The notes under the pieces are model-generated. The model had not been told where the DNA came from. It did no database searches and worked only from the letters and a program-made list of their open reading frames with translations. A stretch of 5,594 nucleotides of DNA from Acidobacteriota bacterium (GTDB taxonomy: Bacteria > Acidobacteriota > UBA6911 > RPQK01 > DATIPO01), in NCBI GenBank assembly GCA_028277865.1, contig JANQFM010000694.1, positions 1 to 5,594 of the forward strand, read 5' to 3'. Positions 1-5,484 of the stretch are shown piece by piece. A program made the position numbers and the translations under genes. How positions within the stretch are numbered: the stretch's first letter is position 1; every line of letters begins with the position of its first letter.

Positions 1-83
1 GGCGGCGTTCCGTACAGCACTACCTGGACCGCGGCCACCAAGCCGGCATCATCCCCCAGCGGGTCGAAGTCGAGTTCGTCTAG
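1..83 (+). CDS. C-terminal fragment of an unidentified protein (possibly MqnD-like)
   Basis: Reading from base 3, the sequence gives 26 codons and a TAG stop at 81-83; the rest of the gene lies before the window. The tail contains YLDRGHQAGIIP and ends in VEVEFV. The other two forward frames give low-complexity Ser/Pro/Arg-rich peptides, so this frame is the likely coding one. A helix followed by GxIP and a final hydrophobic EFV resembles, from memory, the C-termini of 1,4-dihydroxy-6-naphthoate synthase (MqnD, futalosine route to menaquinone). Twenty-six residues are too few to assign a function, and the match is only a suggestion. The gene converges on the minus-strand gene ending at 322. 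Confidence 0.5.
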   Translation, partial: RRSVQHYLDRGHQAGIIPQRVEVEFV

Positions 84-321
84 CCCGCTAGGGTTTCAGG
101 ATTCCTCACGATTGAGTCAAATTTGGCTGCGAGGGGTCCGGCGGCGGTCAGGGGTTCCGGGTTCCGGGCTCCAGGTCCCAGGGTCCGGATTCCAGAGTCC
201 GAATCCCGAAAACCCGGAACCCGGAACCCGGAACCCGAAGTCCTTCTGCGGCCAGTCTGAGGCGTTGCCTCGCTACACCTGGCGCAGCAAACGGCAAACC
301 TGGCGGCCCAGCAAGGACTAA
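84..321. other. Intergenic region between convergent genes
   Basis: This 238-bp gap separates the stop of the partial plus-strand gene (83) from the stop of the minus-strand gene (322). It contains the heptamer array at 152-237, described separately. It also has a short perfect hairpin at 259-271 (GAGGC, 3-nt loop, GCCTC) that lacks a T-tract. A 69-codon open frame starting at 112 crosses the region, but its Pro/Gly/Asn/Arg-rich product is a by-product of the repeat rather than a protein. I see no RNA gene here. Confidence 0.6.
152..237. repeat. Degenerate 7-bp tandem array with inverted halves
   Basis: From 152 to about 207 the sequence runs in 7-bp steps. Units at 152 and 159 read GGGTTCC and the unit at 166 reads GGGCTCC. 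Later units at 173, 180, 187, 194 and 201 drift but mostly keep TCC or TCCC at the end. From 213 to 237 the period continues as CCCGGAA units (213, 220, 227, then a partial copy), which is the reverse complement of the first half. Bases 152-168 are an exact 17-nt inverted match to 213-229, and to 220-236 one unit further on. The region could fold into a long GC-rich stem with a loop of roughly 44-51 nt. Its place between two convergent stops fits a bidirectional transcription block, but there is no T-run. Confidence 0.8.
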
Positions 322-1194
322 CTAACGCTCAAAGACGACGTTCAAGGTGGTGTCCGCATCCACGACTTCGCCTTTGGCGATGGCGGGGAGCATCCTCCAG
401 GTGTTCTGGACGAATTCCACGGCAATCTGGTCCAGCTTGCGGTTGAGCCCCTTTTTGACCTTCACCTGGTAAAGGCTCCCCGAACGGCCCACCGAGGCGG
501 TCAGCTGGACGATCACCGGATCCGGGAGTTTCTCGAATTCGTCCGGAAGGCCGGGCCGCTGCTGGGAGATCAGTACGGGAGGCAGCAGGTCGAGCTTCGG
601 AAAAAGGGAAACCAGCTCGGCGACCTTTTCATCGCTGGTCCAAAAAAGCTCTCCGTGGCCGCTGCGGAAGCCGGCGAACTGGATCATCAGGGCCGTGTTC
701 TGGGCCGTCAGCTCCAGATCCCCCACTCGCGAAGCCACCACCTCGAACTCCTCGCCAGTTAAGGCCTCCAACTGCACGAACCGCCCCCCAAGGCGCAGGT
801 AGGCCTCTGAGGGAGGCGCCTGGAAGTCGAAGTTGCCCAGGATGGTGAGGCCCGCGTAGGTGCGCGGCTTGACCATCCGGATGACCGTGTAGACCTCGTT
901 GACGTTGGGAGGATCCTCAAGCTGGATCACGTGGCCCCGGTATGTAGTTCCCAGGGAATCCCGGACAACCAGGTGAGGCGCCCGGACGAAAACGATGCTG
1001 TCGTCCAAGTTGAAATAGTTGACAATGGCGCTTTGGGCGTCGATCAGCTCGACGGTCACGATGCGCTTGTCGGAAAGGTAAAGATAATGACGGCTGTCGG
1101 CCGAGTGGGCCAGGGCAGCCACCGAACCGAAGGCCATCCAGGCTATCAGCCCATATCGCAAGGTATTCCCAGACAGCCAACCATAAAACCGCAC
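322..1194 (-). CDS. Exported protein with C-terminal TonB-like domain
   Basis: From a GTG start at 1194 the product is 290 residues. Residues 1-31 look like a Sec signal peptide: basic residues, a hydrophobic run LIAWMAFGSVAALA, then AHS before ADS. Residues 32 to about 225 are mixed beta-rich sequence that I do not recognise. Residues 226-290 match the TonB C-terminal pattern: a V-x-x-x-G strand (VIVQLTASVGRSG), a VKKGLNRKLDQIA helix start, NTWRMLPA, then KGEVV and a closing VVFE strand. There is no Pro-rich periplasmic spacer of classical TonB, so coupling to ExbBD is doubtful; the domain may mediate another protein contact. The frame stays open to an ATG at 1329, but that start would overlap nhaA and put a non-signal sequence ahead of the hydrophobic segment. 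A TTG at 1161, preceded by CTGGGA, would give a tighter signal peptide. A TAGAAT hexamer 7 nt before the GTG favours 1194. The existence of the gene is secure; the start and function are not. Confidence 0.75.
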   Translation of the reverse strand: MRFYGWLSGNTLRYGLIAWMAFGSVAALAHSADSRHYLYLSDKRIVTVELIDAQSAIVNYFNLDDSIVFVRAPHLVVRDSLGTTYRGHVIQLEDPPNVNEVYTVIRMVKPRTYAGLTILGNFDFQAPPSEAYLRLGGRFVQLEALTGEEFEVVASRVGDLELTAQNTALMIQFAGFRSGHGELFWTSDEKVAELVSLFPKLDLLPPVLISQQRPGLPDEFEKLPDPVIVQLTASVGRSGSLYQVKVKKGLNRKLDQIAVEFVQNTWRMLPAIAKGEVVDADTTLNVVFER

Positions 1195-1201
1195 ACCCCA
1201 T

Positions 1202-1232
1202 ATTCTACGGTATCTGACCAAAGGGAATGCAA
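1202..1232 (-). promoter_or_regulatory. Possible promoter of the TonB-domain gene, leaderless geometry
   Basis: On the minus strand TAGAAT (1202-1207) differs from the -10 consensus TATAAT at one base. It lies 7 nt before the GTG at 1194, so transcription would start at or next to the start codon. A weak -35 candidate TTGCAT lies at 1227-1232 with a 19-nt spacer, which is longer than ideal. No clear Shine-Dalgarno precedes the GTG; only a GGGG run sits between. Confidence 0.35.
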
Positions 1233-1262
1233 GCAGCAAACGGGCTCCCCCAGATTCCCCAT

Positions 1263-1292
1263 TTGACCCCGCCAGGTCAGAACGGCAAGAAT
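1263..1292 (+). promoter_or_regulatory. Possible nhaA promoter
   Basis: TTGACC (1263-1268) matches the -35 consensus at 5 of 6 positions. An 18-nt spacer later, AAGAAT (1287-1292) matches TATAAT at 4 of 6. The ATG of nhaA follows 8 nt downstream, so the transcript would have almost no leader. The 106-bp gap between the two divergent start codons holds this promoter and that of the opposite gene back to back. The call rests on consensus matching alone. Confidence 0.35.
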
Positions 1293-1300
1293 GTGCCGCC

Positions 1301-2638
1301 ATGGAATCGAACGACCGACCCACACCCATCGAACGCCTGGTACGGCCCTTTCAGATCTTCGCCGAAAACAAAGTGGCCGGTGCGGTCTGCCTGCTGGCGA
1401 CCACAGTCGTGGCTCTGGTATGGGCCAATTCGCCCTGGGCCTCTGTCTATTTCGCCACCCTGGCCACAAAAATCACCTTTTCCGTCGGGGAGTTTGCTCT
1501 TTCCAAGCCCCTGCTGATCTGGATCAACGACGGGCTGATGGCCATTTTCTTCTTCGTGGTTGGACTGGAGATCAAGAGGGAGATCCTGGAAGGAGAGCTT
1601 TCGACGCTGCGCAAAGCCGGCCTGCCGGTGGCGGCGGCCTTCGGCGGGATGGCCGTGCCTGCCTTGGTCTACATTACGCTCAACCTTGATGGGCCGGGCG
1701 AGCGCGGATGGGGGATCCCCATGGCCACCGACATCGCCTTTTCTCTGGGCGTGCTGCTGCTCTTGGGTCCCCGCGTGCCGCTGGCCTTGAAAGTATTCCT
1801 CACAGCTTTGGCCATCGTCGACGACATCGGCGCAATTTTGGTGATCGCGGTTTTTTACAGCCAGGGGATCGCTCTGGCGACTCTCTTGGCAGGCGGCCTG
1901 CTGCTGCTCGTCTCGTTGCTGGCCAACTGGGCGGGCATGCGCAGCCCGGCAGCCTACTTCATCATCGGGCTGCTGGTCTGGCTGGCCTTCCTCAAGTCGG
2001 GTGTTCACGCCACCCTGGCCGCCGTGCTGCTGGCCATGACCATCCCGGCCCGCGTAAGCGTCGATTGCCGGGCCTTCATCGAACGCATGGGCCGACTGCT
2101 GGAGGCATTTCGCGAAAAGAGCAGCTACGGCAAAGCCAGCAAGCTGCTGACCGGCCAGCAGCAAGCCATCCTGGCGCAGATCAACAGCCTGGTCGACAAG
2201 GCCGGCGCCCCTGTGCAGCAGTTGGAGCACGCCTTGCTTCCCGTGGTCACATTTTTGGTTTTGCCGGTCTTCGCCCTGGCCAATGCGGGTGTGGCTGTGG
2301 AAGGTGACATCTTCGCAGCCTTTACTGACCGAGTGACCCTGGGAATCATCCTGGGGCTTTTCGTGGGCAAGCAGGTGGGAATCCTGGGCTTCTCCTGGCT
2401 GGCCGTCAAGCTGAACTTGGCCGACTTGCCCTCCCAAGTGACCTGGCGGCAAATCCACGCGGTGGGCTTGCTGGCGGGAATCGGATTCACCATGTCCCTT
2501 TTCGTGGGAAGCCTGGCCTTCGTCGACTCCGATCTGCAGCAACTCGCCAAGGTGGGAATCCTGACCGGTTCCCTTTTGTCGGGGCTGGCCGGGGGATGGC
2601 TGCTGCTGAGAAGCAGGCCTGACAGTGTGCAAGATTAG
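1301..2638 (+). CDS. nhaA: Na+/H+ antiporter NhaA
   Basis: This 445-residue integral inner-membrane protein exchanges cytoplasmic Na+ (or Li+) for periplasmic H+, supporting pH and sodium homeostasis. Family signatures are present in order: FFFVVGLEIKREI near residues 83-95, MATDIAFSLGVL at 141-152, ALAIVDDIGAI at 169-179, KSGVHATLA at 232-240, LEHALLP at 308-314, LPVFALANAGV at 321-331, VGKQVGI at 355-361 and GIGFTMSLF at 393-401. By comparison with E. coli NhaA, D144 matches D133, D174 and D175 match the D163/D164 ion-binding pair, H236 matches H225 and K357 matches K300, so it should be functional. It is longer than the 388-residue E. coli protein, mainly through about 40 extra hydrophilic residues at roughly 255-305 between membrane segments; similar insertions occur in other bacterial NhaA proteins. 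The ATG at 1301 is chosen because it places the typical short amphipathic N-terminus (IERLVRPFQIF) correctly. No strong Shine-Dalgarno is visible. Confidence 0.96.
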   Translation: MESNDRPTPIERLVRPFQIFAENKVAGAVCLLATTVVALVWANSPWASVYFATLATKITFSVGEFALSKPLLIWINDGLMAIFFFVVGLEIKREILEGELSTLRKAGLPVAAAFGGMAVPALVYITLNLDGPGERGWGIPMATDIAFSLGVLLLLGPRVPLALKVFLTALAIVDDIGAILVIAVFYSQGIALATLLAGGLLLLVSLLANWAGMRSPAAYFIIGLLVWLAFLKSGVHATLAAVLLAMTIPARVSVDCRAFIERMGRLLEAFREKSSYGKASKLLTGQQQAILAQINSLVDKAGAPVQQLEHALLPVVTFLVLPVFALANAGVAVEGDIFAAFTDRVTLGIILGLFVGKQVGILGFSWLAVKLNLADLPSQVTWRQIHAVGLLAGIGFTMSLFVGSLAFVDSDLQQLAKVGILTGSLLSGLAGGWLLLRSRPDSVQD

Positions 2639-2647
2639 TAAACGGGG

Positions 2648-2673
2648 AATCGAGGCCAGATTTCCTCGATTTT
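2648..2673 (+). terminator. Rho-independent terminator-like hairpin after nhaA
   Basis: AATCGAGG (2648-2655) pairs perfectly with CCTCGATT (2664-2671) around an 8-nt loop, and T residues run from 2670 to 2673. It begins 10 nt after the nhaA stop. The T-tract is short, so efficiency is uncertain. In the opposite direction the stem is followed by CCCC and has no T-run, so it would serve nhaA better than the convergent small gene, whose stop codon it touches. Confidence 0.6.
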
Positions 2674-2897
2674 CAATTCTCTATGACGACGCGCGGTTCG
2701 GCCTCCGGTGATGGGACCGGCAGATTCCGCTCCTTCAAAAATCCAAGATGCTCCTCCATACCCCACTTTGCCTTGTAGAGGCAGTCTTCAATGGAATTTC
2801 CGATACCGGTGAATCCCTGAAGGGTCGGCGAGTAAAAGCCGAAGTAGTTCGGATCTTCGGTTGCTTCGATCACCAGCGAATACTTCAAATCGATCAT
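2673..2897 (-). CDS. HicB-family antitoxin-like small protein
   Basis: The 74-residue product has the HicB partial-RNase-H-like pattern. An N-terminal strand YSLVIEATED is followed by a second strand FGFYSPTLQGFTGIG, matching the usual 'P-x-L-x-G-x-x-x-x-G' segment. A helix with SIEDCLYKAKWGMEEHLGFL follows, and then PVPSPEAEPRVVIEN, where the family often has a P-x-P stretch. In the typical HicAB module HicB neutralises the mRNA-cleaving toxin HicA. No HicA-like gene lies beside it: only 34 bp separate it from nhaA and 78 bp from the M19 gene upstream. No C-terminal DNA-binding domain is present. It is therefore an orphan HicB-like protein whose partner is unknown. A purine patch (AGAGG about 10 nt before the ATG) could serve as a ribosome binding site. 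It lies downstream of the M19 gene on the same strand and may be read from the same transcript. Confidence 0.75.
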   Translation of the reverse strand: MIDLKYSLVIEATEDPNYFGFYSPTLQGFTGIGNSIEDCLYKAKWGMEEHLGFLKERNLPVPSPEAEPRVVIEN

Positions 2898-2975
2898 GCT
2901 TGGCCAGCCTCTATGTGTCTTTCAAACCTGCCGCAAGGAAATCCAATCGGACCAGCCTGTGGTGGCCCGGCACCT

Positions 2976-4112
2976 TCATCCCAGCGTATCCGTGAGCACC
3001 CGGATCCAGTTTCCGCCCATGACCTTTTCTATCTCTGCAGCTTTGAACCCGGCTTGCTGCAAGGCCCGGTGGATGGTGAACATGCGCCGGATGTCGTTGA
3101 GTTGAGGAATGACGACGTGCTGGGGCAATCGGTCAAAGCCCAGGATGCCGTCTTTGGCGATGGAATTCCACCAGGGCAAGTATCCTTTGACCCCTTCGGC
3201 GTTGTCGTTGCCGATACTGGCCAGCTCCGTCTGCCCCGCCATCGGGAAGTCGTTGGCGATGCCCACGCTGTCGATGCCGCCCATTTGGATGACGTGCCGG
3301 ACCTGGCGGATCCAGTGCTCGACCTTCGGTTGGGGATCCTCGGTGAGCCAAAAGCTCATCATGAAGATCCCTGTCACGCCGCCGCTGTCGGCAACGCCTC
3401 GGATCACCTCGTCCGGGGCGCAGCGGGCATTGCGCACCAGGGCGCGGGCGCCGCCGTGGGAAAGGATGACCGGCTTGCTGCTGGTTCGAATCACATCCAT
3501 CGAAGTGGGATCCGAGGCATGGCTGATGTCGGGGACGATGCCCAACTCGTTCATGCGTTCCACACCTTCAAATCCCAGCTTGGTCAGCCCGATGGGATCC
3601 TTTTCCAGCGCACCGCCGCCGAATGGATTGTTGTTGTGGTGGGTGATCTGCTGAATCCTCAGGCCCAGTTCGTAAAAGAGGTCCAGCCTCGACAAGTCCT
3701 CGCCCAGGGGCTCACAGCCTTGGAATTGAAAGAAGACGGCAGTCTTTCCCGTTTGGAACGCTTCGACGATCTGGCTGCCCCGGCTGGCCAGAAAGACGCC
3801 CCGGCCCTGCTCCTTGCGCAGCAACCGCCGCATGGCCACAATCGACCGGGAACAGGCTTCGAAGGAGCGGTAAAAACGCATGCTGCCGTCCTGGGTGTCT
3901 ATCCTCTGGGCCTGTGAGACATCCAGGATGAAGGCGCAAAGCCCCGAACGGGGCAAATCGGAAAGGTCGGCGGGCATAAAGCAGAGCCCGTCCACAAACG
4001 GAACCGGCGACCTCTCCTGCACCAACTCCCCCGCCCACCCCCAAGCGCTGGGCAAAGCCCCCAAGCCAGCCAGCATTCCAGCCCTTTCCAGAAAATCCCT
4101 TCTCCTCATCAT
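2976..4112 (-). CDS. Tat-exported M19 (membrane dipeptidase) family protein with altered metal site
   Basis: The 378-residue product opens with MMRRRDFLERAG and a hydrophobic stretch ending near A27, a classical twin-arginine signal, so it is probably exported folded. The rest follows peptidase M19 (renal dipeptidase) order: VPFVDG at 37-42, FQGCEPLGEDL at 130-140, FYELGLRIQQITHH at 146-159, PDISHASD at 194-201, LSHGGARAL at 217-225, RNARCAPDEVIRGVADSGGV at 227-246, VGIANDF at 283-289 and GGNWIRVL at 366-373. H158, H198, H219, R223 and D288 correspond to conserved active-site residues. The usual DGHxD is instead DGLCF (L43 and F45 replace His and Asp), and Q131 stands where the bridging Glu of the IEG motif is expected. 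The binuclear zinc site therefore looks incomplete, and ordinary dipeptidase activity should not be assumed. M1 is preferred to M2 because a GGAGG-rich tract sits about 7-14 nt upstream of it. It follows the M20 gene by 46 bp, suggesting an operon. Confidence 0.9.
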   Translation of the reverse strand: MMRRRDFLERAGMLAGLGALPSAWGWAGELVQERSPVPFVDGLCFMPADLSDLPRSGLCAFILDVSQAQRIDTQDGSMRFYRSFEACSRSIVAMRRLLRKEQGRGVFLASRGSQIVEAFQTGKTAVFFQFQGCEPLGEDLSRLDLFYELGLRIQQITHHNNNPFGGGALEKDPIGLTKLGFEGVERMNELGIVPDISHASDPTSMDVIRTSSKPVILSHGGARALVRNARCAPDEVIRGVADSGGVTGIFMMSFWLTEDPQPKVEHWIRQVRHVIQMGGIDSVGIANDFPMAGQTELASIGNDNAEGVKGYLPWWNSIAKDGILGFDRLPQHVVIPQLNDIRRMFTIHRALQQAGFKAAEIEKVMGGNWIRVLTDTLG

Positions 4113-4124
4113 CCTCCTCCCCCT

Positions 4125-4148
4125 CCTCTGCGCCTTTGCGCCTCTGCG
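4125..4148 (-). repeat. Three tandem 8-bp units ahead of the M19 gene
   Basis: On the minus strand three adjacent octamers read CGCAGAGG (4141-4148), CGCAAAGG (4133-4140) and CGCAGAGG (4125-4132). They run directly into the GGAGG-rich tract that serves the M19 start. They fill half of the 46-bp gap after the M20 stop. A similar GCAGAGGCG occurs in the last codons of the M20 gene (4171-4179). Short arrays built from CGCAGAGG-type units are, from memory, common between genes in several phyla. Confidence 0.7.
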
Positions 4149-4158
4149 TAAACCTCTC

Positions 4159-5469
4159 CTACTCCCCTCCCGCCTCTGCCGCCCCTTTGTTCAGGTAGTC
4201 CACGATCAGGCGCGACATGACCCGCATCCCCACAGGCACAGAAGTGTCATCGGCCTGAAAAGTCGGCGTGTGGTGCCCTCCCGATCGGGTTCCCGGCTTG
4301 ACCATGCCCAGACGAAAGTAGAATCCCGGAACGTCGTTGGCGAAGACGGCGAAGTCCTCGCCCCCCATGGTGGGCTCGATCTCGAAGACGTTCTCCTTTC
4401 CCAGGGCCCCGATCAGCGAAGGGACCGACCGGCGGCTCAATTCGGGCTGATTGATGGTGGCTGGAGAGCCCCTCTCATAGTCCAATTGAAAAGACCCGCC
4501 CCCGGCCCGCACGACGATCCCGTCCAGGATCTCCTCCATTCGCTGCTCCACCGCATCGCGGACCTGGGGATTGTAGGTGCGCACTGTCCCCTCCAAATGA
4601 ACCTCGGCGGGAATGATGTTGAAGCGCTCGCCGCCCCGGATGATCCCCACCGTAACCACGCTAGGCTCCAGGGGCGGCAGGTTGCGCGATCGGATGGTCT
4701 GGAAGGCGTTGACCACCTGGGCCGCCATCACCACGGGGTCGAGCGACTTGTGGGGCGCCGCCCCGTGGGCCTGGCGTCCCCGGATGTCGATCTTGAAGTG
4801 GTCCACGGCGGCGAAGGCGGCGCCGATGGTGTATCCCACCTGTCCAACCTGCATGTCCGAGAAGGTGTGCAGCCCGAAGATGGCGCTGGGACGGGGATCG
4901 TTCAGCACGCCCTCCTCCAGCATCAGCGAGGCGCCACCCTCCTCTCCCGGCGGCGGACCCTCTTCGGCGGGCTGAAAAATGAATTTGACTGTGCCGGGCA
5001 GCTCTTCCCGCATGGAGGCCAGCACCGAGGCCACGCCCAACTGAACTGCGGTGTGAACGTCGTGCCCGCAGGCATGCATCACCCCCACCTCCTTGCCCAA
5101 GTAGGTGGTGCGCACGGTGGATTTGAAGGCGAACGGAGTGTCTTCGGTGACCGGCAGGGCGTCCATGTCGGCGCGCACCGCCACCACGGGGCCCGGCTTT
5201 GCACCCTTGAGGATGGCCACCACCCCGGTATGGGCAATTCCGGTGGTCACCTCCATTCCCAGCTTGCGCAAATGATCGGCCACCATGCGGGCAGTCTTGA
5301 CTTCCCGATTGCCCAATTCCGGGTATTGGTGGATCTGCTGACGCAGGGCGATGGTCTCCTCGGAAAACCGCTTGACAGCCTGATCGATCCTCTCCTGCTG
5401 GGCCTGAAGCGGACTCAAGGCAAACACAAAGGCCAGCAACACGGCGATTCGGAAGAAATGATGATGCAT
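4159..5469 (-). CDS. Secreted M20D-family amidohydrolase (hippurate / N-acyl-amino-acid hydrolase type)
   Basis: The 436-residue product belongs to the M20D group, which hydrolyses amide bonds of N-acyl amino acids such as hippurate or IAA conjugates. Residues 1-23 form a Sec signal (MHHHFFRIAVLLAFVFALSP, then LQA before QQ), so it acts outside the cytoplasm. Motifs in order: LRQQIHQYPEL at 42-52, VRADMDALPV at 98-107, MHACGHDVHTA at 131-141, FQPAEEG at 165-171, GLHTF at 199-203, GRQAHGAAPH at 231-240, TMGGEDFAVF at 367-376 and HHTPTFQ at 399-405. Comparison with plant ILL2 suggests metal ligands C134, H136, E170, H201 and H400, with E169 as catalytic base. All are present, so the enzyme should be active. 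The central GRQAHGAAPH segment belongs to the dimerisation lid domain. Length is normal for the family plus a signal peptide. The substrate cannot be read from sequence. The ATG at 5469 lacks a Shine-Dalgarno but sits 6 nt after TAGAAT. The gene leads a probable operon with the M19 gene. Confidence 0.95.
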   Translation of the reverse strand: MHHHFFRIAVLLAFVFALSPLQAQQERIDQAVKRFSEETIALRQQIHQYPELGNREVKTARMVADHLRKLGMEVTTGIAHTGVVAILKGAKPGPVVAVRADMDALPVTEDTPFAFKSTVRTTYLGKEVGVMHACGHDVHTAVQLGVASVLASMREELPGTVKFIFQPAEEGPPPGEEGGASLMLEEGVLNDPRPSAIFGLHTFSDMQVGQVGYTIGAAFAAVDHFKIDIRGRQAHGAAPHKSLDPVVMAAQVVNAFQTIRSRNLPPLEPSVVTVGIIRGGERFNIIPAEVHLEGTVRTYNPQVRDAVEQRMEEILDGIVVRAGGGSFQLDYERGSPATINQPELSRRSVPSLIGALGKENVFEIEPTMGGEDFAVFANDVPGFYFRLGMVKPGTRSGGHHTPTFQADDTSVPVGMRVMSRLIVDYLNKGAAEAGGE

Positions 5470-5475
5470 GGCGGG

Positions 5476-5484
5476 ATTCTAGCA
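5476..5484 (-). promoter_or_regulatory. Extended -10 promoter candidate of the M20 gene
   Basis: On the minus strand TGCTAGAAT (5476-5484) is an extended -10 element: TG, one base, then TAGAAT with one mismatch to TATAAT. The ATG at 5469 follows after six bases (CCCGCC), so the predicted transcription start falls on or next to the A of ATG. No good -35 is visible at the normal spacing, which the TG extension can compensate for. No ribosome binding site precedes the ATG. Confidence 0.4.

Noticed and set aside
99..110. GGATTCCTCACG here resembles GGATTTCTCACG at 5524-5535, as if both ends of the window carried the same element
   Set aside because: An 11-of-12 match between two sites in 5.6 kb is expected by chance many times over, and the flanking bases do not continue the similarity.
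112..321. A 69-codon open frame in the first intergenic region
   Set aside because: Most of its length is the heptamer array translated in one frame, giving PGSG and PGTRNP-like strings. It has no ribosome binding site and no family resemblance.
1277..2632. A 451-codon minus-strand open frame opposite nhaA
   Set aside because: Its product is full of Gln, His, Gly and Asp and lacks any domain pattern, while the plus frame is an unmistakable NhaA. It is a shadow frame.
2898..2975. Possible hidden hicA or small RNA between the M19 and HicB-like genes
   Set aside because: The 78-bp gap is too short for a HicA protein, shows no HicA motif in any frame, and has only a 4-bp hairpin without a T-run.
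2748..3917. A 389-codon plus-strand open frame across the HicB-like and M19 genes
   Set aside because: It runs antisense to both genes and through the gap between them, and shows no recognisable domain or signal. The minus-strand frames have family motifs.
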